Part shown: positions 1-11,726 of the stretch, piece after piece
Position numbering within the stretch: position 1 is the first letter of the stretch
Layout of the letters: each line of letters starts with the position of its first letter
Assembly: GCA_947179485.1 (NCBI GenBank)
Contig: OX359249.1
Coordinates: 44,653,415 to 44,717,414 of the forward strand
Length of the DNA stretch: 64,000 nt
Reading direction: 5' to 3'
Origin: Allacma fusca
Lineage: Eukaryota > Arthropoda > Collembola > Symphypleona > Sminthuridae
Program-made: the position numbers and the translations under genes
Notes under the pieces: model-generated
What the model was told of the DNA's origin: nothing
The model's input: the letters and a program-made list of their open reading frames with translations, nothing else
The model's database searches: none

Positions 1-587
1 TGAAAGAATATATTCTTTAAAAAAAATCGAATTTTCTAGAAAAAGCTTTCAATGAATCAAAAACTTAACGGATTATTACGATGATTTTACTAGCTATTTA
101 CCAGCACCGGCAGTGCAGCTCCATCGAACTATACATACAGCTGCACCACAAGTATTAAAATGTTAATATTGATACCTTTTTAAGAAAAATACGGGATTAG
201 CTTTAGATAATAGTTTTTTAATATTAAGTCACATAGTGTGATATTGATTTTAGTATAAATAAGGTATGTATTTATGAGGACAGAAGCAATAAAAACTTCT
301 TCTAAAAAAACGGGGAAAATATCCTAAAAATAATTTGGCCGATTTTCAGAAAAATGAACAGGAGATGAGAAAAAGGCTCATAATGTTGGCTAGTTAATGG
401 CGTAACTCAAGCTAATTATTATAGTCAACCAAATCCTTAGTTTTAGCCGTATCCTCTCAAATGAATTTGTAATCGCAGCCCCTAACAAAATTTTACTACA
501 AGTTACATATAATCATTGATCGTTAAATTTACGGATTACAACGTTGAAAACAAACGAAGCATTAAAGCGCCACAATCAGAACAAAAA
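1..587. other. 5' flank, no gene seen
   Basis: AT-rich sequence upstream of the first gene. I see no convincing exon, RNA gene or repeat. It should contain the promoter and 5' UTR of the RIIa-domain gene, but no core promoter element stands out. Confidence 0.4.
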
Positions 588-3500
588 ATGGCTACCACTG
601 AGGAAGAAAGCTGCCAGGGTAAACGCTTTGTGGTACCCACGGGATTAAAATGTTTACTGGAAGAAATGTCTAGAGAAGTGAGTACTTACCTACGCTACAC
701 ATCAAACACTACTGTATATGTTTGATTAGGAAGAGTGTCAGAATTTTTAGATGCAAAGCAAATTCTTACTGTCAAATAGGTACTGAGAAACCAGCCAGAG
801 AATATATACTTGTTCCTTGCAAACTACCTTGAAGAAAAATGTCGCAAGCAGTGCGGGCCGGTTAGTTCGTAGCATACACTTTTGTTAATAGAAATAGAAA
901 CTTGTACATTCACCAGAGCTCGCTTCAATAGATAATCATTTCATCGTTTGAAGGAATGTAGTAAAGATGAAGGTAGCGGCACAGGTGTCATGCCAAGAAC
1001 GACTAATGCAGATATCAATCCCAGTCTCAAAGGAGAAGCTCTCACCGGTACTACTCAAGGGTATGCTCCTAAAATTGACGAGGTCGCTCCATTTGGATAT
1101 GGTGTGGATGGACAGCCTATACCTGGTCCGAATCGAGACGCCCCGTTTGGTTATGGTCCAGATGGTAAACCTCTAACATCTCTTGACCCTAGAGCTCCAA
1201 ATGGGTACGGCCCAGATGGAAAACCGTTAGCCGGGGCAGCCTGTGTGGCTCCTTACGGATATGACAAAGACGGGAAGCCTTTAAAGAAGCCAGATCCTTA
1301 CGCACCATTTGGCTACCACCTTTTGGATGGTCTACCAGTAGCTACAAATGATCCCACAGCGCCATTTGGTTTTGGTCTTGATGGTAACCCACTTGAAACT
1401 CGTGACCCAGATGCGCCACTTGGTTACGATGTGGTTGGTCGACCAAATACCTATCCTGAGACAGTGTCCTTTTGTGGTGAGAAAGACTACCCTGGTGGGC
1501 TTGAAGCTGCTCAAGCACGAAATATGCCAGGTATCGGGCAGGCAGAGCAAAAAAATCAGCAGCAGGATGCATACAGTGGAGATTTCAGCGCAACATCCCA
1601 AGATGCGCAAATACAAACAGGTCCTGCTGGAGCTCTCAACAATTTTAATGGTCAACCCTTCGCAGGGGATGCTAACGCGAATTCCATACAGGGACTATAT
1701 GATGCAAGTTCAGCTGGTCATCCAGTCCCGCAGGATGCATACAGTCGTCTAGATCAATCAATTACACAGGGTCTTGATCAACAGGAAAGTCAGGTTGGTC
1801 GGGCACAAGTGCCGGGGCAATGCGACGGAGGAAGTGTGGTTTTCATTGGAGGCCCTGGGACTAATTTGCTACTGTCGTACAATCCTTGTTGTGCGGACAC
1901 ACAAGCACCAATAAATCATATGGCTAATGCTGTTTCATGTGGTGTTCAATTTGGAGGACAAGCAGGTATGGTCGACTGTGCTGGAATCATGCGATCCGCA
2001 ATGGAATGTATGCTATCCCGTGTGACCACCCTTCTCTCAGGCTTAGTGCTTCAAGGTATCAACAATAACGCACCACCTGCAGCTGGGAACCGGATTGGAC
2101 TTACGGATTACGTTACCAACCCCTGCTTTGGACCAAGGCAGCAGCAGAGTGGCCAATCTCAGTCACAACCTCAGGCAAGTAGAACAGGAACGACGGGAGA
2201 CGGTGCCGAGACGACTGTTTCAGAAACCAATGTTTTGGCAGGAGGACCAGACACAGAGGCCGATTCCGAGGCTTTGGTGATGGATGAGGAAGACACTGCT
2301 GACATACTTGAAGTTATCGAAGATCCAGCAGGTACTGCTGACATACCTGAAGATACCGAAGATCAAGCAGGCACTGTTGGGATAGCAGACTCAAGAGACC
2401 AAGCCTTTTCAGAAGAAGGAGCTCAGGAAGCCAGTTCCTCAGTAGCAACCGCAGCTCCCTCTGCGGGTGGTATACCCATCACCAATGATGACAATGTTTC
2501 AATTGAAGGTGCAGGAGGAGAAGAAGTAGTACCGATTGCCGGACAAGATAGTGCAGTAATACAGGCGTCAAAGGCCGGAATTTCAGTAACCGCCACGCCA
2601 AAACAGTCACAACCGATTGGTCTGGAGGACGAAGCAACTTCCAATCTGGAGGCTCTGAGCGTCAGCACCACAACAGCAATAGTTTCCAAACGTACAATAT
2701 CAATGAAAGCCTCTCCAAAACAGTCGCAAACGATTGGACAAGAGGGAGAAACAGCAGCAAATATGGGAGCACTTACTGCAAGCACCACAACAGCAGCTGC
2801 ATCCAAACCATCAATGTCAGTATCGGCTACGCCAAAACAGTCCCAACCGATTGGACAAGACGGAGGACCAGCAACAGATATTGGAGCTATTAGCGCTAGC
2901 TCCACGGCAGCAAATCCCTCTGAACCTACAATTCCTCCACCTGCCTCACCAAAAAAGTCACAACCTGTTTCTCAGGCTTTATCAGTCGCATCCACCATCA
3001 AAGGCCCTGCGACAAAACCTCGGCAACGCTGTATCCCGAAAGAATTATGGCAATACGTGCCAATTACAGGAGGTGGCGTATGTCCACGTGAAGCAGAAAG
3101 GTACGAAATGTCTAATATATTTTTGAAAATTAAAGATGTAAACAGAATAACAAGTCCAGAAAATTGTTGTACAATCGGATAACAAACTATATCTTTGATT
3201 TCCAAATCTGAAGCGCTGCTGGTGCACCGAAGATTCCGCCACGCCAAGCAGGATTAGCAAAATTGCAAGTGAGCAAAGGTTGCACACAAGGTAGCATGAG
3301 TGAATATGTGGAAGATATTCTTAACAGAGCGAAAGATATAATACTATCGACTAGAAAATACTGCGGAGGGGCAGCACCATCTGGAATACTACCTAATGGT
3401 CTCGGTGGCCAATCTGCGTACAGTACAGGCCAAGGAAATGAGCAACCCGCAATATGTGGAAATGGTGGTTTGGCCGAGCCAGTGGGTCCAGGAATCATGG

Positions 3501-5120
3501 GAAAGTACTTAAAGGAAATGGCCCCACAGTACCAGAAAATGTTTGCCCGTGTTTTAAGCCCCGAGGATCAAACAACGTTAACTTTACTCACTACGGTTGG
3601 AACCCTTCTGGATACAATTGAAGACACAGGACTCACTAGGATGGACCCTGTTCAACTCTGCAGTGATAAAACTCTCAGGGAGTTAGCCGACGTCGGTGAG
3701 AAAATGCTTCTAGGCTTGAAAGAGCACCTAATCAAAGTAAGGGCGACCCCTCCTGAGAATCTCACCAGCAGTGATCCATTCATGGCACAAATTACTAGGG
3801 AAGCCTATGAAGCTTTGGAGATTGGAGCAGAATCCCTAGAGGTTGCTGTGGGACTTTTACGCGACGTAACTAATCTCTGTGGAGAGCTCTCAGAACATCC
3901 CGAATTGCTGCAACAATGTGCGGTAGATTTGGAAGCTGCACGAAAGAAAAATGAAAGTCAATACAGAGAAATCGCTATCAAGCAGGAGGAAGCCTGCAAA
4001 CAAGCTGCGGCTCAGCAAAGCATAGAGTCCAGCAATCAGGGTAGTGATACCGCCGATGTGAACACATTGAAAGCTGAAGCATCTAGTCTTGATGGAGATA
4101 GTACCGATCAAGACATGGTAGTTGCTGAGGGTGACAATCTCGGTATAGGTGATACGACTGGAACCCCTGGTGAAGGTGAAGATGAAGATGAAGATTCAGT
4201 AAAAGGTGTCACACAGGATGAAGCAATAGGAAATGCCTCCCCCTCAACACAGGACGAAGCTTTATCCGCAGCTGGTCAAGAGGCAGATGATTATGGGAAC
4301 CAGGGTGTTACCTCAGAAGGTGAGACTGCTAATAGGGATCAAAATGATTCTGAAAATAAGGACGGACCCCCAGAAGGACTGGCTGCAAAAAGTGGTGGTG
4401 TTGAGAACGGTTTAAGAAATCAAGATGGTAGTGATCGAACATCATCAGGAAATAACGGTCCAAGCGCAGATGGCCTGGCTACCAATAATAGTCAGAAAGC
4501 TTCAGGAAATAACGTTCCACAGGTGGATGCCGGCTCTGCAAATAACAGCCAGAAAGATTCAGGAAATAAAGTCCCAGGGGCAGATGCCGGCCTCAGCCAG
4601 AAAGAAGCATCGGCTGCAAAAGATGGAGCTGGTGCAGCTACAACAAGCAAAGGCGCAGCAGCAGATACCTCAAGTAACAACAAGGACGCCTCGGGTCGTG
4701 GTCTCTTCCCTAGCGATGCCGGTACGAAGGAAAAGGCTCTAACCGATTCTTCCGGGAGATCATTAGCGATTTCCAGTCCCGGAAATAATGTACGTCTATT
4801 TTTTTAAAACATTTCTTGACATCCTAAAAATATTGACTTTCAATGTATATTATGAACTTCGCTCTCCACAGGTGCTGTCAGTACGGTCATCTGGCGGTCG
4901 AATCATGTTCATAACCGTTTCATTCGTGGTTGGCATGGTCGTTGGATATGCCATTGCCAGGTCGTTCGGCTTGTGGGGTATTAATGGACGCTCCCTGAGT
5001 AGCTTCTTCTCCAATTTTAGAGTTCCCGGATACTCGGCTTCCACAGAATCCTGTGGCATTTCCTTTCCAATAACTGTTCCAGAAACATGTCCAGAGACTT
5101 CTTGCAGCTATCCAAATTAG
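588..5120 (+). CDS. RIIa-domain, repeat-rich protein with C-terminal membrane helix
   Basis: Five exons keep one frame: 588-677, 780-860, 954-3100, 3214-4789 and 4872-5120, giving 1380 residues. Residues about 12-48, split between exons 1 and 2, match the RIIa dimerisation/docking fold (VPTGLKCLLEEM, then REVLRNQPENIYLFLANYLEE). This fold is known from PKA-RII, SPA17, ropporin and CABYR, and binds amphipathic helices of AKAP-type proteins, often in sperm tails. From about residue 102 come seven 18-residue repeats (APFGYGPDGKPL type). A Cys-rich patch follows, then acidic Ser/Thr-rich stretches, a 39-residue tandem repeat and Asn/Gly/Ser-rich low complexity. The last exon has one hydrophobic helix (MFITVSFVVGMVVGYAIA). 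The exon 3/4 join is the weakest: a second in-frame pair (donor after 3078, acceptor near 3231) also fits, and exon 4 onward could be a separate gene. I recognise the RIIa domain only; a CABYR-like role is inference. Confidence 0.7.
1086..1466 (+). repeat. Seven-copy 54-bp coding repeat (18 residues)
   Basis: Inside exon 3 of the RIIa-domain gene, seven units follow the pattern A-P-x-G-Y/F-G-x-D-G-x-P-x plus about six variable residues. One unit has an extra residue. The units differ from each other at the DNA level, so the array is old or under selection for protein sequence rather than freshly expanded. Confidence 0.85.
2575..2980 (+). repeat. 117-bp coding tandem repeat (39 residues, about 3.5 copies)
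   Basis: The core T/S-P-K-Q-S-Q-P-I-G recurs at a constant 117-bp spacing (cores near 2598, 2715, 2832, 2949), each followed by an acidic stretch and a Ser/Thr/Ala-rich stretch. The last copy is partial and diverged. An older acidic duplication (TADILE/TADIPE) lies just upstream at about 2295-2375. Confidence 0.85.
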
Positions 5121-5430
5121 CACACTGTCTATACATACATCTTACTACTAACCTTAAAATTTACTATATACAAAATTAGGCTTTATGATTACTTGAAATA
5201 ATTTTAAATTGAAGGCATGTCCATCATGTAGAAACGTACAGAAGTACACAAAGTAAATAATAAAACATTACCAATTCCCCGAGCATCAAATGCTCAAAAA
5301 TCATTTCCTGTAGCATCCATGTGTTGATTAGAAGAACTTTAAAAAACTGAGGACAAAAATCCACAATTACTTCATGATAATTGTAAGAACTGTGGAGATA
5401 TATAGTATAGTCTCGTTACTCATCCCACAT

Positions 5431-5711
5431 TTTAGGGGCGAAGTGAAACTAAATATTTTGTTATTATTTTGATGTCCGGTTGTCCGACTGTTTGCTTGCC
5501 CGTCCTCACAATAACTGCCGAACTAATATTACCACATAATTCCATGTATGTATGGTCTATTTTAATTTCCTGAGGCCAAACAAATGACTCGATCTTCTTC
5601 AAAATCAATACGGTTCTGACACATTGGGAAGTTATCGTGAGGACAAACAAGAAGACACACAGACAGACAACCAGACATCAAAACGAAGCTTCGTTTCACT
5701 TTGCCCCTAAA
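5431..5711. mobile_element. Foldback MITE with about 85-bp inverted repeats
   Basis: The left arm (TTTAGGGGCGAAGTGAAAC, then TTTTGATGTCCGGTTGTC, to CCTCACAATAACT) is mirrored by the right arm (AGTTATCGTGAGGACAAAC, to GACATCAAAACGAAG and GTTTCACTTTGCCCCTAAA). Arms are about 85 bp and roughly three-quarters identical by eye. The interior codes for nothing. I see no clear target duplication, so the superfamily is not assigned. Confidence 0.8.
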
Positions 5712-6254
5712 AAGAGAGACCCGAAAAAGTCCGCTAACGCTAACTTCGTCCACACATACCAGTCAACTATCGGATTGCTCAAGTCTCTCAACCTTTTTTA
5801 CTCGTGTTAGTGTCCACAAATTGTGGACTTGTTGTTCTTAAACTCAGGTTTATTTTAATTCTGAGGCTGAAGAACAAAAACTGGTGTATTATTCAGTAGC
5901 AGGCGGTAAAAATTCGATAATCAAGAATATGAGCACAACACAACATTAAGGCCCGAACATTTTTGCTCAAAAACAGAATTGAGTGTGAAGTAATTAGTTG
6001 GTGTTGATATTTTGAGAGGTACTTTCAATCGTAGACTTTATTATAACTGGAATCGTAAGTGAAAATTTTTGTCATTTATTGTGATGTGGTAATCGATTAA
6101 TTGCAGTTTGAAAGGATGATGGATTTTGAGGATATATTTGAATATGATACAATGATAATAAATTGTTGTTAAGTGAGTATTGTTGGGCTTTGCTTAATGA
6201 AGATGTTTTGTTTGTTATTTGTGAAGAGCCAGCCACCAGGGGTCTTAGGAGCCA
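5712..6254. other. Intergenic, no feature seen
   Basis: Sequence between the foldback element and the GTF2H1 copy. Short ORFs on the minus strand have no recognisable content. If the GTF2H1 copy was duplicated with its promoter, that relic would lie here. Confidence 0.3.
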
Positions 6255-8479
6255 ATGGCGTCTTCGGAGGATGTCCTCCTTCAAGTGCCATTTGTGAAGC
6301 ATAAAAAAGATGATGGGAATCTGTACTTGATGACAGAGAGATTGGCATGGATTCAGGGACTGTGACACTGTCCCACAGGTATTCGGACATCAAAAGTCTC
6401 AGAAGATCTCATCAGAGGGTAAACCGAAGATTCAGTTGCAGATCGTCCTTCACAATAATACAACTTATACGTTCTCTTCGTACATCCAGAAGGACCCCGT
6501 ATTCAGTTTGAATGGAGGAATCAAGTTAAAGAATTGTTGTTGCAGTTACTTCCCAAATTCCGGAGGTAAATTGATAGGGAATTAGAAGTCAAAAGTCGAA
6601 TTTTGAGTGAGAACCCGGCACTACTGTAACTGTACAAGGTGGAGGGAGTATTTTACTAAAATGCTTTGCTTTTATGGAATTTAAAGACAAACTGGATGGT
6701 GTGGAATGATTGTTTAGAATTGATTGTGCTGAATTTGTAAAAGTAAATAGTAGTTGGCATAATGAAATTTTAAATCTTCAGGACTTAGTAACTGAGGGGA
6801 TTGTGACATCGGAGGGATTTTGGACCGTTCATGCTCCACAGTATATGAACAAGAAGCCTGTACAAAATCAAGATGTTGGAGTTGAATCTGGATGTTTAGT
6901 ATGAATTTAATTGGGATATTATTGTGAATTTGCGGGAAGGTGTAATAATTGTACTAGATTGTGGTAATTTAATAGTTTATGTGTTGAATTTTCAGTCGGG
7001 TATAAAGCCACAAACTGATGGGAATGGATTGCGGTATAACATCACTACAGACATCATAGAATCTATTTTTAAAACATACCCAGCTGTACGACGGAAATAT
7101 ATGGAGTGCGTTCCTGCACAAATGTCTGAATCACAGTTTTGGACGAAATTCTTTCAGTCGCATTATTTCCATCGGGATCGAATGACTGACTACAGATATG
7201 TTTTCGGCTTGTGCCAAGGCTGATGATAAAAAAATGCGGAAAGAGTTGGAAAAGGTAAAAGAGCTAAACAGTAACGTACTAGCTGTTCTAGATGATCAGG
7301 AGGCCGTAAACCTCGACAGTGAACCTACTCCCGTACCCAGTAAATCTCAGCCAATCGCCACAGATGTTCTTAAGACAATGATAAAAAGGTAATAACCTAC
7401 TAGTAACTGCATAAATTGCAAATTAAATGCGTTCACCCAGTCTTGATCCACGATTTCTGTGAACTCTAGCTAATGTAATTTTAATGACAAGAATTGTCAA
7501 AAGATTTTTCTAAATGTTCCGTATATCTCTCCTTACTTTTATTTTCTGATTAGGTTCAATCAACATTCCATTATGGTTTTAAAAGCTTGTGAAAGGAATA
7601 GCGCTGAAAATGCTGCGGAGTCTAACGGGCAAACCAACGGTACCGATAGTTCTGGTGCACCTTTGACAGAAACACCTGCTAAAAAGGTAAATGAACATTC
7701 TAAACCTTCCGGGGAACGTGTATCGTGTAGAGTTTACATTAACATATCGGCCGCATTGTTCCGCAGGCTAACAATAAGTTAGACACTGAACAGACGGAGT
7801 TTGTAGAATATGAAGACTTAGGAAAGATCACTATCGAGAGCTTTAAGAATCTGAATTTGACTGAAGTGAACCGGTATTTAAATGGACCTGCGGGTGATTA
7901 TCAAACGGATCCAGTAACTCAAGATGCTCTTCTGTAAATTGTGCATCATTTAAAAGCCTTCTCGGAGCGTTGGACGATGAATCCACAGTTGATGGATGCT
8001 AAGACGGCTCAACAAATTCTAAATGATTTAAGTCCCAGTGGAGCTCTAATGAGAGCACATCATCGAGAAGGAATCACCCGTACTCCTACAGATTGCACTT
8101 TAGTGGTCAAAATGATCTAAATAACAAACTATTAATTACTACTATTCCCTCCATTTTAGAGTTGCTTCCACCAGAAGTGGAGACGGAAATGCGTAATTTG
8201 TACATTTCTCTGGGAGAGCTCCTGCGACATTTTTGGTCATGCTTCCCTCCCACCACCCCAGCTCTGCAAGAAAAACTCAAAAAAACTCACGAAACGTTGA
8301 AAAAGTTTGAGCAAGTCAAAATTCAGCAATTTAGAGAAAGTCATGCTCACCTATTGTCCATGAATCTGGAAGGTTGTTCAGAAATGTTTTCTTTCCAGAA
8401 GTCTTTACATTACAAAAATTACAGTGATTTTAATGATTGCAATTGGACACAAGAACCTACAAATAATATAAACAATTGA
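6255..8479 (+). pseudogene. GTF2H1: Broken intron-bearing copy of TFIIH subunit p62
   Basis: GTF2H1/Tfb1 is the TFIIH core subunit p62, with an N-terminal PH domain, two BSD domains and a C-terminal anchor. Homologous exons lie at 6255-6638, 6782-6898, 6996-7388, 7554-7686, 7767-8079 and 8160-8479, each with usable GT-AG signals. Clear matches are SEDVLLQV at the start, [51 protein letters not shown] and LGELLRHFWSCFPP. The frame is lost near 6345-6356, near 6385, near 6500 and near 7195. Three in-frame TAA codons (6567-6569, 6627-6629, 7935-7937) sit where relatives have sense codons, two of them Gln. The end after 8380 no longer resembles the family. Kept introns argue for a DNA-level duplicate, not a retrocopy. 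The gene is essential in eukaryotes, so an intact copy should exist elsewhere. Confidence 0.85.
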
Positions 8480-8565
8480 ACCATGCCATAGCTGTTAGTA
8501 TTTCATTGAGAACTAGCATACCACGCTTTTTAGATTCTTCCTTGGGTTTCATCCAGCCTCCGAAC

Positions 8566-10076
8566 CAGAGGTGGCCACACGACTCTAATTTTTAGTAGTG
8601 GTAGTGGAATAGCGGCAAAAAGTAGTGTAGTTATTGAAGATGAAATAAAATAATATTTATTGGTAGAGTAGAACGACGGAGACATCAGCAGATAAGTAAA
8701 TAGTAGCTACTAGTGCCCGTTCACCATTGCTCCTAAAATGTAGTATAGAATAGTGGATCCGACTTTAGTTTGGATGTAGTGTAGAAGTAGTTTACATGCA
8801 TACTCAAAGTCCAATAAAAAGTAGTGCTACCTGCTACCCGACTACCCGAGTAAGCACTATACTTAAAAATGGAATGTGTGACTGTTTTGTCATTACTTTC
8901 TATAGCTTACACCGTTACACCGCGTTTCAATATTCGAAATAATATTGTGCGTTTGCGTGGATGGATATAGTAACGTCTTGTATTTGCATTGGAGCATTGC
9001 GAATTCTACTTTGTGTTGGGATCCTTTTTAGCAGTAGTTGAATCTGCAAAAGCAAAATCATAGTATTGATCTCTATTTATTTAAGTGCTTTAATCCTCCG
9101 TTAATTAACAGTTCTAAAATTCAAGCCAAATCCAGATTATCGCAGATTCCATAAAATGGCAACGGACAGTCCATTGTCAATTGTAATTATTCCTTGTGTC
9201 AACTTGTAACACGTTTTTATAAGGTATAGTCAGTGGTTCTCATGTATGTACTTGAGTTATACACGCATGTGAATGTTGTCTAAAACAATAAACTAGTTTT
9301 TCAAAATGCCTAACCTACAATTGATTCTTGTAAAGAGCGGTCCTGCACACCTTTAATTTAGCATAAACGTCTAGCTTCATTGACCCAGGATAAACTGTAT
9401 TTACATACGATGAAACGGGATTTTTCCCCTAGGAATCATATTTATAGCATATATTTAGAATTTACGAGCCTTTTTATGCTTACATTAAAATTATATGATT
9501 TTAGGCTGAGATTAAATTGCACGGCTGTTCAGTGAACTAGTAGTATATTGCATTGTGTGGCTTTTTACTGCGTAGAGTAGTGTGATAGTTGCATTGTAGA
9601 GTAACGCTAATTTTTAGCTTTCAAGTAGTGGTAGTGGCAGAGTAGAGTAAAGGTGCTCTCTGAAAGCAAAACTGTACTGAAAAGTAGTGTAATGGTAGTC
9701 TTGATTAATAACAAAATAGTATTAGTAGAGTAGTTGTCAAAAACCATTTTTGTGTATAGTGTATTGGTAAGTAGTGGCATTTACCCTAAGTTTTTAGAGT
9801 AGTGTAGTGTAAAGGCGTGGCCCGCAGGTCATATCCCAACCCAACCCAAGTCTTTCCAGCAAATAGGCAGCCCGAACCCGCCTGACCCGAAAATCAATTT
9901 CTGAAACATCAGCCCGCCCCTTCCTGACAATATTTTTTTAGGCCCACACCAGACCGCAGCCCGACAGGTTTCAGTTAAGACGGCCCAACCGAGCTTGCGG
10001 GCCCATTTTACTTTGCACTGATCCATGGCGGAACTGATATTGGATGGAGCAGTGAAATTTTTAGAGTGGTATTCTG
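8566..10076. mobile_element. hAT-like element with GTAGTG-rich ends (nested insertion)
   Basis: The left end CAGAGGTGGCCACACGACTC leads into about 300 bp of degenerate GTAGTG/GTAGAG motif. A unique middle (about 8880-9520) follows, then a second motif block (about 9530-9804). After the nested element, the sequence ending TTTAGAGTGGTATTCTG is a rough inverse of the left end. The CAGAGGTGGCCA start is typical of hAT termini. I could not find matching 8-bp duplications at the outer ends, so the limits are approximate. No transposase is present. Confidence 0.55.
9805..10046. mobile_element. Small CCCG-motif element nested in the GTAGTG element
   Basis: A 200-bp block of CCCAACCC / CCCGAACCC motif interrupts the right end of the surrounding element. 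TAGTGTAAAGGCGTGGCCCG at its left is a rough inverse of CGGGCCCATTTTACTTTGCA near 10000-10017. A possible 8-bp target duplication, gagtagtg (9797-9804) and gagcagtg (10047-10054), would place the right end about 25 bp beyond that inverted repeat. The right limit is therefore uncertain. Confidence 0.5.
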
Positions 10077-10985
10077 ATGACTGCTTTTAAATTTTTCGGC
10101 CGACGGGATGAAATTGTCTAGTTAAAGTGAAATACTGGAGGACCAAAAATACTATCTCATTTATAATAATGCTATTACAGTAAGTTTCACGGCTAAAAGA
10201 ATCTAAATTGTGATATTAAAATTAATATGATTTTTTTTATTCATAAATGATATTACAATAAAAGTAACAGCTGTACGTTTACTATTAACTGAGGTGAGGA
10301 AATCATGAGGAAACATTTTGCTAATTACGCATCAAAAAAGTAAAAGACATGTGAAATATAGTCATTGGAATATTCGGTGACAAATGTGGTTTGCCTAGAT
10401 TAGATGACGAACAAGAACTTCCTTGTATGATTTATGCAAATCGGTGAAACTGCAGAAAGTAAAATGAAAAATCAAATGGAGTATTATGTACTAACAAAAA
10501 GAAGGCGACCACATAACTGTAAGACAACACACACATTATTTATGTTTCGATCTTTTATCACGAAACTGAGGAATTGAAAAGCGGAAATCATGAGAGGTCA
10601 ATACATGTATAGAGGGGTTTCAGACATTTGAAGGCGAAGTGGAATCCTTGCACATGTAAGTACATATGCCCATCTTGTTTTTGAAGTCGTGTATAAATAA
10701 ATAGTACACCTATAGATTCCCTATTCGCCCCAGGATTATAGTCAAGCTAATGTTATAGTCGTAATATATATATTAATCCTGATTAACCCAAAGATATGTC
10801 TAAACATACCCTGATTTTTTCCAATTCAAATAGAACTAATAAAATAGTACTACCCTTCACAGAATAAGTATAATTACAGATATTTGATAGACAGATATCT
10901 ACATAGTACATCAGTACTTTACACAGTACTTGTACTGTAATGAACTCCGCTGAAATGGAAATAGTGCTCGTACTAAACTATGGGC
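10077..10985. other. Intergenic, no feature seen
   Basis: AT-rich spacer between two repeat elements. I see no coding or structural signal. Confidence 0.3.
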
Positions 10986-11567
10986 CATACCTTGGCGAAC
11001 TCAAGAGTTCTGAGTTCCGAACTCGAACTCAGCTCACATTCGAGTTCCATAGAATCTGGTTTTGAGTGCGAGTTCGGAGCTGTTTTAAAAACAGCCGCGA
11101 CTTGAGACTGAGAGCCAATCATTTATGGCAGAACTCAAATGAATGAGTGCGAGTTCGAAATGTGGACCTCACCAACACCAACATCCTAATTCCATCTATG
11201 CGTAAATATTGATATTGTGGAATAACGATTGTTGTGCATGCCTGCGTATTTCTTCTTATCGAATTCGGTCAATGAATCTTTTGCAAAATAATGGTTGCGA
11301 AGAGCTGAAATAAAAAAATATGTGGCAAAAAAATGTTCTAAATGGAATTGACGTATTTAAATGGCAGTATACTTTGATTCACGAAACGTAAATTGAGGCT
11401 TAGGTGAGTTCGAGGCTGAGTTCCAAAGGGTAATAAACGAGCCTCAGAGTTCGGGTTCGAGGTAAAGAATTACGTAGAGCTGAATTACTCTATGAGTTCG
11501 AGGCTTAGAGATCTTGCGCATGTTAAACTGAGTTCGAGTTCGAGCTCTAAATTTTTGCCGGGGTATG
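10986..11567. mobile_element. hAT-like MITE with GAGTTCGAGTTC interior
   Basis: An exact 8-bp duplication, ctatgggc, flanks the element (10978-10985 and 11568-11575). The ends CATACCTTGGCGAA and (reversed) CATACCCCGGCAAA form short inverted repeats. Beneath each end lies a block of degenerate GAGTTCGAG motif in both orientations, with a plain AT-rich middle. There is no coding capacity. The 8-bp duplication and short ends fit a non-autonomous hAT-superfamily element. Confidence 0.85.
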
Positions 11568-11726
11568 CTATGGGCATCCATATTTACGAGTCCGTAAAAA
11601 TATTGAAAAGAGATTGAAACTAAATCTGGGTTCTGTTTTTTGTGACGATTATCTGTAACCTATGACATTAAACTAGTACATACGTTTATACTTATCTATT
11701 AATTATTTTTCGACTACAAGCATCAT

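Noticed and set aside
2423-2905. 160-residue minus-strand ORF
   Set aside because: It is the antisense shadow of the 39-residue repeat region of the RIIa-domain gene, which has the convincing coding frame.
6567-7937. Reassigned genetic code (TAA read as Gln) to explain stops in GTF2H1
   Set aside because: Two of the three TAA codons do fall at Gln positions, but the six intact genes here use TAA, TAG or TGA as ordinary stops and the copy also has frame changes, so decay is the simpler explanation.
9829-10026. 65-residue minus-strand ORF rich in Trp and Gly
   Set aside because: It arises from the CCCG motif of the nested element, not from a gene.
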